A stretch of DNA of 63,373 bases from Bacteroidales bacterium. GTDB lineage: Bacteria; Bacteroidota; Bacteroidia; Bacteroidales; UBA932. Shown here in pieces: positions 30,678-38,608 of this stretch. Made by a program: the position numbers and the translations under genes. How positions within the stretch are numbered: position 1 is the stretch's first letter; every line of letters starts with the position of its first letter. The stretch is taken from contig JAFPVJ010000010.1 in the NCBI GenBank assembly GCA_017400135.1, positions 1-63,373 on the forward strand, written 5' to 3'. Below the pieces are notes generated by a model. The model was not told where the DNA came from and ran no database searches. It worked only from the letters and a program-made list of their open reading frames with translations.

Positions 30678-31140
30678 GGCACAAAACGAAATGTATCTTG
30701 AGGGTGTAGGGTGTTGAAAGGGTGTAGGGGTTGAGAATGAAGGAGTTAGAGGGCGTGAGCCCGGCGAGCCTGGTCAAAACGAACTGTTACATGGCTTTAC
30801 ATTTGCGTTACATTTGAGGGCCGTTTGAAAGGGTGATTTGAGCGGCTTTGTTACAACCGGTTGACGGACCATTTACCTGACCCTACGAAAATGCTTTAGA
30901 AGCGCCTGGAGGGCTTTATTTAGCCCTCTGGGCGCTTTCCTTGTACCCCGCTCAAAAACCTTTCAAACGAGCCCAAATAGGTCAAATGCCGAGACTTCTG
31001 GCTATGGGTACGACCAATAGGTAATAAAGCAATGGTGTGACAGTTGCTGTGACGTTTGGTGTGACAATTCGCCGCCAAGTCAAAACGAAATGCGTCTAAT
31101 GGTGTGACATTTGGAGTGACAAAACGCCGTTTGATACCGC
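30678..31140 (+). promoter_or_regulatory. Phage left-end region with iterated motifs (candidate transposase/repressor sites)
   Basis: No convincing gene lies between the symporter fragment and 31327. The motif CAAAACGAAMTG recurs at about 30682-30693, 30775-30786 and 31081-31092, with a shorter CAAAACG at 31120. A second family, GTGTGACA or GTTACATTTG, occurs as TTACAT copies at 30787, 30797 and 30808. GTGAC copies cluster at 31036-31119. Clustered repeats near the end of a Mu-type element are what transposase end-binding sites or an internal activation sequence look like. Assignment is inference. Confidence 0.5.
30901..30936. terminator. Strong stem-loop in the phage left end (candidate terminator)
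   Basis: AGCGCCTGGAGGGCT pairs with AGCCCTCTGGGCGCT over 15 positions (two G.U pairs in RNA) around a TTATTT loop. Only a short T-rich tail follows on either strand, so it could insulate phage from host transcription, or be a structured site rather than a classical terminator. Confidence 0.45.
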
Positions 31141-31326
31141 AAGAATCCCCCCCCCCTATCTTCCGAAAATAGTCAATAATTCCGGGAAACGTAAGAGAAA
31201 ACACCCCCTTATTTCCCTTGAAAATGACGGTTAAGGGGCTGGAAATCGGGGGCTTAAGGGGTTTTAAGCGAAGAAAAAAAGCCAGAAACGCCGGAATATG
31301 GCTATTTTTGCGAAAAACTGACTGTT

Positions 31327-31455
31327 ATGAAATGGTGGAATAACATGTGGGATTATCTCTACGAGAACTGTAGGGATCTCCCAATCTATATCAGTATTGC
31401 ATCAATCGTGATCTCTGTCGCTACGATGATAATAGGGCTTATAGGTAAGTCCTAA
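31327..31455 (+). CDS. Small single-pass membrane protein (42 aa)
   Basis: MKWWNNMWDYLYENCRDLP followed by a hydrophobic helix (IYISIASIVISVATMIIGLIG). A TATTTTTG box (31303-31310) matching TAnnTTTG lies 16 nt before the ATG, which supports expression. The gene is convergent with, and overlaps by 17 bp, the next leftward gene. Function unknown; position outside the lytic operons suggests a lysogeny-expressed accessory protein. Confidence 0.5.
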   Translation: MKWWNNMWDYLYENCRDLPIYISIASIVISVATMIIGLIGKS

Positions 31456-31840
31456 CCATAGCGATTGTAGCTACGGCAAGAGCCAACACAGATATGACGG
31501 TTGTGATTATCCATCGTTTCCCTTCTGGTGGCGCGAACCGTAGTTTCGGGTTTTCATGAATGAGCAATTCCCCTTTGCTTGTCATACGTCCGCTCACCCC
31601 TCCCTTTGTAGATACCATCTTGATAAGTCCAAGCGAAGCAAGAGACTCAAGTGCTGCTGCTTCCGGAGTCTCGTGCCCGGCCTCCGTAAAGTTCGGGAAC
31701 CGATTGTTATACTTATCCTTTGATACCTCAATAAGAACTCTTTTTTGGGTCTTCGATAAGTAAGTGACCGGCCGGCCCCGTCTTTCTTCTTCCACCTGTT
31801 GGCGGGCTATTCTTTCTTGAGCCGTCCTGCTGTTGTCCAT
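31439..31840 (-). CDS. Tail-anchored winged-helix-like protein in the lysogeny operon
   Basis: 133 aa, no family recognised. An N-terminal basic helix (RTAQERIARQQVEEERRGRP) leads into a segment that reads like a winged helix (TQKRVLIEVSKDKYNN ... ALESLASLGLIKMVSTKGGVSGRMTSKGELLI). A single C-terminal transmembrane helix follows (WIITTVISVLALAVATIAMV). It starts 3 nt after the repressor gene, so it should be made in the lysogen. A role in superinfection exclusion or immunity is plausible but unproven. Confidence 0.6.
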   Translation of the reverse strand: MDNSRTAQERIARQQVEEERRGRPVTYLSKTQKRVLIEVSKDKYNNRFPNFTEAGHETPEAAALESLASLGLIKMVSTKGGVSGRMTSKGELLIHENPKLRFAPPEGKRWIITTVISVLALAVATIAMVRTYL

Positions 31841-31843
31841 GGC

Positions 31844-32551
31844 TTATTCCATTGTGTGGAAGGTAAGGGAGGCCTTGACCAGGGCGAGGGCGGTGATGGA
31901 TGACATGGGGATGTCCTTCGGAGCAAAGGTAGGGTTGAACGAAGCGAGTCGGACCTTGCCTTCCTCGTCCGCCTTCTGGATGTACTTGACGGCCGTATAG
32001 GTATCCCCATCGGAAATGAAGGACAGTAGGTAGATCTCTCCCCAGAGGATGCTGTCGAGGGACAGTTCCTTTTTCTTATACATCACGATGTCGCCACTCT
32101 TCAGGAGCGGGGACATGGACTCCCCTCTCACATAGATTGCCCCGTCCACCGGCGGAAGGTTCGGGATTTTGAGGAAATCCGTCGGCTCCAGGGCGTGATC
32201 GTTGAAGATCGCGACCAATCCGGCCGTGGCGTTGTATTCGTACAAAGGGACATCCTGCTGATCAAGGGGGCGATCCGTTTTCAATGCAAATGAGTGTGTC
32301 GGAGTATTTGGTATTTCCGAGATCATCTCACCTTCCCCTGTCAAGATCCAATGAGCGGATACATTATAATTGCTCGACAGCCCAGACATAATCTCTGTGC
32401 CTGCATTCATTCGTCCTTTCAGGATTTCTGTAAACTTTGACGGTGAAATACCAAAGGATTCCGCCATCGCCGATTTTGTGAGTCCAGGGATGCTTCGAAG
32501 CAGGTGTTCAATCGCCTGAATTGTTCTATTATTGATATTTCCCTTGTCCAT
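31844..32551 (-). CDS. LexA/CI-like phage repressor (HTH plus S24 peptidase)
   Basis: 235 aa. The N-terminal helix-turn-helix is LTKSAMAESFGISPSKFTEILKGR. The C-terminal S24 domain has the self-cleavage Ala-Gly pair (NATAGLV), catalytic Ser in RGESMSPLLKSGDIV and catalytic Lys in YTAVKYIQ. This is the layout of repressors that cleave themselves on RecA activation, so SOS induction of this prophage is expected. It replaces the non-cleavable Mu c repressor. It reads leftward from the operator region shared with the early promoter. Confidence 0.9.
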   Translation of the reverse strand: MDKGNINNRTIQAIEHLLRSIPGLTKSAMAESFGISPSKFTEILKGRMNAGTEIMSGLSSNYNVSAHWILTGEGEMISEIPNTPTHSFALKTDRPLDQQDVPLYEYNATAGLVAIFNDHALEPTDFLKIPNLPPVDGAIYVRGESMSPLLKSGDIVMYKKKELSLDSILWGEIYLLSFISDGDTYTAVKYIQKADEEGKVRLASFNPTFAPKDIPMSSITALALVKASLTFHTME

Positions 32552-32701
32552 AATTAAAAAATTCTGGAAAGAATTTCAGAAAAATTGTTGTGTTTTTCAG
32601 AAATTCTGTATATTTGCAGTGCGGTTTACCTGTAAACGCCAAGGGCAAAGGTATGAAAAAAAGCCGCCGCTGCAAAGAAACTACTTAAAAACCATAGCAA
32701 A
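32552..32701. promoter_or_regulatory. Immunity operator region and rightward early promoter
   Basis: TATATTTG (32609-32616) with TTG 21 nt upstream (32585-32587) is a Bacteroidetes promoter facing the early genes. It is flanked by half-sites: TTCTG (32562-32566) with CAGAA (32577-32581), and CAGAA (32598-32602) with TTCTG (32604-32608). The second pair abuts the -7 box, so repressor bound there would block polymerase. The early leader also holds an 11-codon open frame, MKKSRRCKETT (32653-32688), which could be a leader peptide. Confidence 0.6.
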
Positions 32702-33091
32702 ATGAGAACGTATATCAAAGTTGACGCGAAGCTTCGTAAGGACCTGATGAGCATTTTCACCATGTCCCGGATGGGAGTCTGGAAGGCTCTCAACGGACTC
32801 ACCTCCTCCGAGAAAAGCAGTCAGGTGCGCCAGTACGCCCTGGCGAATGGCGGACGCTATGTCCGCGAGGATTTCATGCCGACCTGCAGAACCAGGGAAA
32901 CGGAAGGGGAAATCATCCAGGAGTTCGCCGGCGGGATCACCGTCATCGTGGACACCAAGGCCAGCACGGCCGTCATCAAGCGGGGTAAGTTTATCCTGGA
33001 CAGCTTCGATCAGGTAACACTTGACATGTGGTCGAACATTCTCCGAATGGCCCAGGCCTATGCCGACGGGCAGGAGGAGATTCCGAACTAG
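32702..33091 (+). CDS. First early gene: small putative DNA-binding regulator
   Basis: 129 aa, located where Mu encodes Ner. The N-terminal third (FTMSRMGVWKALNGLTSSEKSSQVRQYALANGGR) has the look of a helix-turn-helix; the rest is a compact alpha/beta tail. It starts 85 nt after the early -7 box. A Cro/Ner-like role in shutting off repressor synthesis is inferred from position only. Confidence 0.55.
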   Translation: MRTYIKVDAKLRKDLMSIFTMSRMGVWKALNGLTSSEKSSQVRQYALANGGRYVREDFMPTCRTRETEGEIIQEFAGGITVIVDTKASTAVIKRGKFILDSFDQVTLDMWSNILRMAQAYADGQEEIPN

Positions 33092-33207
33092 ACGGCCGTG
33101 ACGGTCCTCTGACAGACAGCCGCGAGGCTGCCGGCTCCCGCCGATAAGAATTTGTATTTCATAACGTTTTGTGGTTAAGCAATGGGCCGGACGGCGGGGC
33201 CCGATAC

Positions 33208-33264
33208 GGGGAAGCCCAGGTGGTTTAGGTGAATTTGAGGGTTCGAGTCCCTCCTTCCCCGCCA
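33208..33264 (+). ncRNA. tRNA-like element without anticodon arm upstream of the transposase
   Basis: A perfect 7-bp acceptor stem (GGGGAAG 33208-33214 with CTTCCCC 33254-33260) and discriminator G are followed by an encoded CCA (33262-33264). The T arm is perfect (GAGGG-TTCGAGT-CCCTC, 33237-33253, canonical T-loop). The two are joined by only 22 nt, including a D-loop-like AGGTGGTTTA, where a tRNA has about 41. The total is 57 nt, too short for an anticodon arm. It could be a tRNA remnant or a working tRNA mimic in the transposase leader. A GGGCC/GGCCC hairpin (33184-33202) sits just upstream. Confidence 0.55.
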
Positions 33265-33275
33265 GAATTGAGACC

Positions 33276-35306
33276 ATGTATTGGGAGAATGGCATATTCA
33301 TCGTGGATCTGAACGACCTCACCCGAACGGATGACGGTCCGGCAATTATGTCCAAAGAGAACTGCCGGCAGTTAATTTCTCGCGGGAAGATCCTTCGTCT
33401 TCGTCGCGGCGGGGGGCTCGATTCCGGTGTCCTGATTGATTACGCATCCCTCCCTGACAGATTCAAGGTGAAGTTCATCGCCAAGTACGGTGATCCGGAA
33501 CTCCGGAAGATTCAAGAGAAGATGGAATACAGAATAGACCACAAGGCCAGGGAATGGTACTTCGACGATAGCCGGGGTATCCCTTCCGGCCTCGCCGAGC
33601 GCTACACGGCAAACGCGTCCGTGCTCCGGATGCTCTCCGGGAAGAAGATGAGGATGGCAGCCAGCCGCGCGACGAGCGGTGGCGGCGGAATCGCCTGGGA
33701 TGCCATCCTGGAGGAGAGCGAACGCCTCCGGGAGATTAGCGGCCACACGCTCCCCAGGAGTGCTGCCCGGCTGGCGGAGTGGATCCGCCGGTTCGACGCG
33801 GAAGGGTACGGCTGCCTGGTGAGCAGGAAGTTGGGCAACACCAACAGCCGGACGATCACGGACGACATGGGCCGGATGATCATCGCCCTGAAACGTTCGA
33901 AGAACCCGGTGTACAGCGTCGAGATGATCCGCAAGGCAGTGAACGCCGCCGCCCAGGAGCGCGGGTGGAAGCAGATCAAGTCCAAGGCTTCCATCATGAA
34001 CTACCTGAACGAGAACGTCGCCCTGTGGATGGACACGGAGGTGGGCGCCACCAAGGCGAAGATGCTGCTGAACCGCATGCACTCCACCATCCTCCCGACC
34101 ATGCCGAACGCCCGCTGGGAGGGTGACGGTACCAAGGTGAACCTCTACTACCGGACCTATGTGGACGGGAAGGAAAAGATGGCCACCTTCTGGGTGTATG
34201 AGTTCATCGACGTGGCTTCCGAGGTCATGCTGGGCCGCTGTTTCAGCCAGGGCGAGGACTTCGATACGTTCTACAACGCCTTCCGGAGCGCAGTGGAGAA
34301 AGCGGGCGTGTTCCCGTACGAGCTGGTGAACGACAACCAGTCCAGCGCCACCACCAAACAGGCCCAGGAATGGCTTTCACGCTGCGCCCAGGTAGCCCGG
34401 ACGACGGCGCCGCACAACGGCCCTTCCAAGACGATAGAGAGCATTTTCGGCCGCTTCCAGGGCGAGGTGCTTGCCCGCCACTGGAACTTCACCGGGCAGA
34501 ACATCACCGCGAAGCGGGATTCCTCCCGCGCCGACATCGACTTCATCCTCCAGAATATCGCAGGCCTCCCGAACTATCAGGAGTGCGTCGCCATGTATGA
34601 GGCGGACGTGCAGGCCTGGAACACCTCCCTCCATCCGGATCAGGCCCGTTACCCGGGAATGACCCGGATGGATGTGTATCAGCGGGAGTCCTGCCCTGAC
34701 TGCGCCGCCGTGACGGACGCCTCCAGGGCGGATGCGTTCTGGATCATGTCCAGGGATGCCGTGGCCTACACGAATTCCGGTCTCAAGGTCACCATCAAGG
34801 GGCAGACGTTCCTCTTCGAGGTCCAGGGGGCGGACGGGTATCCTGACCTGGACTGGCTGGACTCCCACAACGGGGGCCGGTTCTTCTACCGGTACGACCC
34901 GCAGGACATCAGCCGGGTCAAGCTGTATTCCTTCGAGCCCAAGACCGGGTACACCTACGTCGCGACGGCCCTCCCCAAGGAGCGGATCCACCGGGACATC
35001 TGGTCGCAGACGAAGGAGGACGGAGGCTTCATCCGTGAGATGGAGGAGCGCGTGAAGGAACACGCCGTGCAGCGCCATCTCAAGGTCAAGGACATCGAGC
35101 GTGAGTTTGGAGTCGCCCCCGAGCAGCACGGCCTCCGTTCGCCGCTGGTGGTCGGGGTCACCAGGACGGAGTACGACCGGATGGCCGCCCGCCAGGAGGC
35201 CGAGAAGGAGCCGGAGCCCGCGCCGGAGGAGGTGTATCCTTCCACCGTCGGCCAGGTCCGGAAGCGCGTCAGCGGCCTGGACGCGGAAGCCCTGAGAAAC
35301 CTGTAG
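33276..35306 (+). CDS. MuA-like DDE transposase
   Basis: 676 aa from the ATG of MYWENGIFIVDLN. The frame is open 35 codons further upstream, but that stretch translates the tRNA-like element and is rejected as coding. An N-terminal site-recognition region is followed by an RNase H-fold core: Asp in WEGDGTKVN, Asp in LVNDNQSS and Glu in KTIESIFGRFQ form the DDE triad. A basic C-terminal part (KEHAVQRHLKVKDIEREFG) would contact MuB. It inserts the phage into the chromosome and replicates it by transposition. Bacterial DDE transposases of this length with an adjacent MuB are specific to transposable phages. Confidence 0.93.
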   Translation: MYWENGIFIVDLNDLTRTDDGPAIMSKENCRQLISRGKILRLRRGGGLDSGVLIDYASLPDRFKVKFIAKYGDPELRKIQEKMEYRIDHKAREWYFDDSRGIPSGLAERYTANASVLRMLSGKKMRMAASRATSGGGGIAWDAILEESERLREISGHTLPRSAARLAEWIRRFDAEGYGCLVSRKLGNTNSRTITDDMGRMIIALKRSKNPVYSVEMIRKAVNAAAQERGWKQIKSKASIMNYLNENVALWMDTEVGATKAKMLLNRMHSTILPTMPNARWEGDGTKVNLYYRTYVDGKEKMATFWVYEFIDVASEVMLGRCFSQGEDFDTFYNAFRSAVEKAGVFPYELVNDNQSSATTKQAQEWLSRCAQVARTTAPHNGPSKTIESIFGRFQGEVLARHWNFTGQNITAKRDSSRADIDFILQNIAGLPNYQECVAMYEADVQAWNTSLHPDQARYPGMTRMDVYQRESCPDCAAVTDASRADAFWIMSRDAVAYTNSGLKVTIKGQTFLFEVQGADGYPDLDWLDSHNGGRFFYRYDPQDISRVKLYSFEPKTGYTYVATALPKERIHRDIWSQTKEDGGFIREMEERVKEHAVQRHLKVKDIEREFGVAPEQHGLRSPLVVGVTRTEYDRMAARQEAEKEPEPAPEEVYPSTVGQVRKRVSGLDAEALRNL

Positions 35307-35328
35307 CAACCCATAAACCCATAGCAAT

Positions 35329-36204
35329 ATGATTTTCACAGAGAACCAAAAGAACGAGATCCGGGACGCCTTGGAACGCTACTGCAAGCGGTACGGCTCC
35401 CAGAAGAAGGCTACGGCCTCCCTCAAGGGCATTTCCGAGGGAACCGTCTCCACCATCCTGACCGGGAAGTACGAGAAGATCGGTGACGACATGTGGAGCC
35501 GTGTTAGCGCCCAGGTGATGCCGGCGACCGCCGGTTACAAGCTGGCGGACACTTCCGCAAGGCTCAACCTCCTGGGTTACTTCCAGAAGATGAAGGAGGA
35601 TTCCTCCGTTGTCTGGATCACCGGCCCGGCCGGGGTGGGCAAGAGCACCACCGCCCGGGAGTTCGCCATCCGGACGCCGTACGTGTACATGCTCACCTGC
35701 TCGCAGGACATGCACCGCTCCGACTTCATGAAGGAGCTGTCTGCCGCCATCGGCCTGGACAACGCGGGGATGAACATCCGGGAGTCCCTGTACGCCATCA
35801 TCCGCCACCTGGTGACCCTGGACCGGCCGCTGCTCATCTTCGACGAGGCCGACAAGCTGAAGGACAACGTGCTGCTGTACTTCATCACCATCTACAACGA
35901 ACTGGAGGACCGATGCGGCATCGTGTTTCTGTCCACTGACGCCATCAAGCGGCGGATGGAGACGGGCGTGAACTACAACCGCATCGGGTACAACGAACTG
36001 TACTCCCGGATCGCCCGCCGTTTCGTGCCGGTGAAGGCGGCTACCCGCAAGGAGGTCATGGAGATCTGCGCGCTCAACGGCCTTGAGGCCGACGACGTAA
36101 TCCAGGAAGTCGTTTCGGAGGCCGCCGAAGCCCAGAACGACCTGCGCCGCGTCAAGCGCTGCATCGTGAAGCAGAAGGGTCTCCAAACCCTTTTCAAACT
36201 GTAG
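35329..36204 (+). CDS. MuB-like transposition target-selection ATPase
   Basis: 291 aa. An N-terminal helix-turn-helix-like segment (KKATASLKGISEGTVSTILTGKYEKIGDDMW) precedes an AAA+ module with Walker A TGPAGVGKSTT, Walker B LLIFDEADKL and a sensor Ser-Thr-Asp region (VFLSTDAIKRRM). MuB binds target DNA non-specifically and stimulates MuA. It follows the transposase after 22 nt, its start codon being preceded by the AAACCCATAGCAAT motif shared with other early genes. Confidence 0.9.
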   Translation: MIFTENQKNEIRDALERYCKRYGSQKKATASLKGISEGTVSTILTGKYEKIGDDMWSRVSAQVMPATAGYKLADTSARLNLLGYFQKMKEDSSVVWITGPAGVGKSTTAREFAIRTPYVYMLTCSQDMHRSDFMKELSAAIGLDNAGMNIRESLYAIIRHLVTLDRPLLIFDEADKLKDNVLLYFITIYNELEDRCGIVFLSTDAIKRRMETGVNYNRIGYNELYSRIARRFVPVKAATRKEVMEICALNGLEADDVIQEVVSEAAEAQNDLRRVKRCIVKQKGLQTLFKL

Positions 36205-36230
36205 TATAACCCCGTTCAAGCAGCAATCGA

Positions 36231-36908
36231 ATGCCTATAGAGCCCAGACAGTCCCGTTCGCTGGCCGCCGCTCAGATCCTGAGCATGAAGCGGGCCACCA
36301 TCACCCTCGAGGGTGAATGGGGGCGCTGCCTCGGCACAATAGACCGGCACGGTACCGCCCTTGTGTGGGGGGCTTCCGGAAGCGGGAAGTCGAACGGGGT
36401 GATGATGCTCGCGAAGGAACTGACCCGTTTCGGAAAGGTTCTTTACCTGTCCCACGAGGAAGGGTTCTCTGTCAGTTTCCAGAACACGCTCCGGAGGCAG
36501 GGGATGGCCGAATGCGGGCTGCGCTTCCAGGCGCTGGACCAGTGCACCAAGGAGGAACTGAACAACCGGCTCTTCCGGAAGGGTTCCCCGGAGTTCGTCA
36601 TCATTGACTCGATCCAGGCCTGGAAGATGCGCGTGAAGGACTATGAGTTCCTCAAGCGTCAGTTCCCGAACAAGCTGTTCATCCTGGTGAGCAGGGCAAA
36701 GGGGAAGAACCCCTGGGGCGATGCCGCCGAGGAGATCCTTTTCGACGTGGGTATCAAGATCTGGGTGGAAGGCGGGGTCGCGTTCACGCGCGGTCGGTTC
36801 TTCGGCCCGGTCGGGAAGGCGGTCATCTGGCCCGAGAAGGCATTCGACTACTACGGAAAACTACCAGACGAAGATCATAGCGATGAAGAAGAAGACGACA
36901 AAGATTGA
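36231..36908 (+). CDS. P-loop (RecA/AAA-type) ATPase, early region
   Basis: 225 aa with Walker A WGASGSGKSNGVM and Walker B FVIIDSIQAWKMR, followed by ILVSRAKGKNPWGDAAEEILFDVGIKIWV. The arrangement resembles small RecA/Sak4-type or DnaB-core phage ATPases. A role in DNA transactions during transposition is likely, but the specific function is unknown. The acidic C-terminus (DEDHSDEEEDDKD) overlaps the next gene by 26 bp. Confidence 0.7.
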   Translation: MPIEPRQSRSLAAAQILSMKRATITLEGEWGRCLGTIDRHGTALVWGASGSGKSNGVMMLAKELTRFGKVLYLSHEEGFSVSFQNTLRRQGMAECGLRFQALDQCTKEELNNRLFRKGSPEFVIIDSIQAWKMRVKDYEFLKRQFPNKLFILVSRAKGKNPWGDAAEEILFDVGIKIWVEGGVAFTRGRFFGPVGKAVIWPEKAFDYYGKLPDEDHSDEEEDDKD

Positions 36909-37173
36909 GACGCTGGGCGAGGCCCCGGCGGTTATCAAGGTGAAACCTGCCGGACCGTATTGGATTGCCGGCGGGAAGGTGACCTCCGATGACGGGAAGA
37001 CGTATATCAGCGTTCCGTGCGGGAAAGGCGGAGTCATTGACTGCACGCGGGAGCGGGCTATCCAGTGGCTTATCCATGACTTCGGGAAGGGACTCGCCGA
37101 TTTCAAATGCTTCGAGAAGGCGAAAGAGATCTTACGGAAGATTGAAGACAGCATCCAACCCAAACTGTTCTGA
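36883..37173 (+). CDS. Small early protein of unknown function (96 aa)
   Basis: Starts at the ATG of MKKKTTKIETLGEAP inside the end of the ATPase gene, in another frame. The protein is basic at the N-terminus with a beta-rich middle (YWIAGGKVTSDDGKTYISVPCGKGG) and a helical C-terminus (KAKEILRKIEDSIQPKLF). No named family recognised. Tight overlap marks it as part of the early operon. Confidence 0.65.
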   Translation: MKKKTTKIETLGEAPAVIKVKPAGPYWIAGGKVTSDDGKTYISVPCGKGGVIDCTRERAIQWLIHDFGKGLADFKCFEKAKEILRKIEDSIQPKLF

Positions 37174-37175
37174 CG

Positions 37176-37655
37176 ATGGCAAAGAATTACAAACGCTTCT
37201 ATGCGCTCCTGAAGCAGAACCCGGACGCGGACAAGGACGAGCTCGTGATGTCCTTCACAGACGAGCGGACCACCAGTCTCAAGGAGATGTCCGAGGAAGA
37301 GTTCAACGCCCTGTGCGACGCCCTCCAGTACGGCGCCGGTCAGGGGTACGAGCAGAAGGCCATGACGGATCTCAAGCGGGCCCGCTCGGCCGTTCTGGTG
37401 CGCCTCCAGCGCCTCGGGATCGAGACTGTGGACAACTGGGACGGAATCGACCAGTTCTGCCTCAGCAAGCGGATTGCCGGCAAGCGGTTCGCTGCCCTGA
37501 CGGTGGGAGAGTTGGATGCACTCCGTGCCAAGCTGGAGATGATTCAGCGCCGTGGCGGTCTCAAGGAGGTTCGCCGGCAGCAGGAGGAGGAAGAGACCGC
37601 GCGCCTCGCCGCCTTCGCCCGGACCTGGAAGACAAACTCAAAATTCGCCAACTGA
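37176..37655 (+). CDS. GemA/gp16-like regulator
   Basis: 159 aa. The central block GIETVDNWDGIDQFCLSKRIAGKRFAALTVGELDALRAKL resembles the Mu gp16/GemA (DUF1018) family signature. The N-terminal helix and Glu-rich C-terminus vary in that family. In Mu, GemA modulates host gene expression and DNA supercoiling. The match is by motif reading only. It starts 2 nt after the previous stop. Confidence 0.6.
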   Translation: MAKNYKRFYALLKQNPDADKDELVMSFTDERTTSLKEMSEEEFNALCDALQYGAGQGYEQKAMTDLKRARSAVLVRLQRLGIETVDNWDGIDQFCLSKRIAGKRFAALTVGELDALRAKLEMIQRRGGLKEVRRQQEEEETARLAAFARTWKTNSKFAN

Positions 37656-37656
37656 C

Positions 37657-37914
37657 ATGAAGCCCGTCATTACCATCGACCCGAAGGGACCGAATGCCCA
37701 AGCCGGCAACCTTATCGGTGTGGCCCACGCCGCCATCATGGAGCAGGGCTTCCGCGCCCTGAAGGAGTGCCGCAACTACCAGCTGGACGGCGAGCTGATC
37801 GTCCAGAATTACACCACCCTCGCCGACCTGATGAAGAACGCAGCCTATCACGCCCGGACCTGGGAGGAGACGGTGGAAGCCATCGAGAAATACGTAACCA
37901 TCAACTGGAAATGA
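37657..37914 (+). CDS. Small early protein of unknown function (85 aa)
   Basis: MKPVITIDPKGPNAQAGN..., a mostly helical 85-aa protein (ALKECRNYQLDGELIVQNYTTLADLM). Its stop overlaps the next start (ATGA), so translation is coupled. Similar short proteins are common early in Bacteroidetes prophages; no function is known to me. Confidence 0.65.
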   Translation: MKPVITIDPKGPNAQAGNLIGVAHAAIMEQGFRALKECRNYQLDGELIVQNYTTLADLMKNAAYHARTWEETVEAIEKYVTINWK

Positions 37915-38210
37915 ACACGCTGAAGATTACCATCACCCAAAACAACCTGCACGTCAGCGGATCCCACCTGCTCTACAAGGTGAGCTTCCGTGACGTCTTC
38001 GACGCGGCCCGGGAACAGGCTCCCGGGAGCGAGGTCTGGAAGAGATCCTACCGCTCCCTGGGACTGGAATGGGCCACTCACAATGCCCTCTACGCCCTGG
38101 GCATCGCCCGCAGCCGGACGGCTGATGTGGATCTGAACTATCCCCAGAAATGGTATGTCCGCGTGGCTTATGCCGTGGTGGGGACGATTGTCTGGCCTTT
38201 TATCAAGTAG
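37911..38210 (+). CDS. Small early protein of unknown function (99 aa)
   Basis: MNTLKITITQNNLHVSGSHLLYKVSF with an N-terminal beta hairpin, a helical middle and a hydrophobic C-terminus (VRVAYAVVGTIVWPFIK) that may be membrane-associated. It overlaps its upstream neighbour by 4 bp. Function unknown. Confidence 0.6.
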   Translation: MNTLKITITQNNLHVSGSHLLYKVSFRDVFDAAREQAPGSEVWKRSYRSLGLEWATHNALYALGIARSRTADVDLNYPQKWYVRVAYAVVGTIVWPFIK

Positions 38211-38214
38211 GACA

Positions 38215-38445
38215 ATGGATCTTGTCAACTTGGCGCGTGCCGCCGAAATCAAAAGGCAGCTGGAGAAGCTGCAGGAGGCCTCCGACATCCTGGAGGGTTC
38301 CGAAGCCCGCGTGTGGGTCTTCCCGGACGGATCTATGGATCCCTCTTGCGCCCTTTGTTTCACCGAAAAGGGGTTCATGAAGGATCTGCAGCATCTGATT
38401 GACGAATACATCGACACCCTCCTGGAGGAGGCTAAAATCCTGTAG
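38215..38445 (+). CDS. Small early protein of unknown function (76 aa)
   Basis: MDLVNLARAAEIKRQLEKLQEASDILEGS... then FPDGSMDPSCALCFTEKG (CxxC pair) and a C-terminal helix. Four nucleotides from the previous stop. No family recognised. Confidence 0.6.
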   Translation: MDLVNLARAAEIKRQLEKLQEASDILEGSEARVWVFPDGSMDPSCALCFTEKGFMKDLQHLIDEYIDTLLEEAKIL

Positions 38446-38447
38446 CC

Positions 38448-38585
38448 ATGAAATTAAAGATCAACAGACTCCCTTACCCGCTGTGCCGGATCGGTGCCAG
38501 CATCCGCCGCCGGCGGTTCGACCGCTGGATGCGCCGGTGGGCCCGGTACGCCTCCTACAGCAACCTGACACCCATACACGATTAA
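38448..38585 (+). CDS. Very small arginine-rich protein (45 aa)
   Basis: MKLKINRLPYPLCRIGASIRRRRFDRWMRRWARYASYS...; 11 arginines in 45 residues. It fits exactly between two early genes (2 nt after one, 23 nt before the next), which supports it being real. Such a basic peptide could bind nucleic acid; function unknown. Confidence 0.45.
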   Translation: MKLKINRLPYPLCRIGASIRRRRFDRWMRRWARYASYSNLTPIHD

Positions 38586-38608
38586 CCAATTCAAAAACCC
38601 TTAGCAAT

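Noticed and set aside
30920-31204. A 94-codon minus-strand frame in the phage left end
   Set aside because: It crosses the stem-loop and the repeat cluster and shows no protein-like pattern.
33208-33264. A complete functional tRNA gene
   Set aside because: Only 22 nt separate the acceptor stem from the T arm, so no anticodon arm can form.
33171-33275. Upstream extension of the transposase by 35 codons
   Set aside because: The stretch translates the tRNA-like element (it reads EGSSPSFPA, a classic product of translating a tRNA 3' end) and the ATG at 33276 starts the conserved protein.
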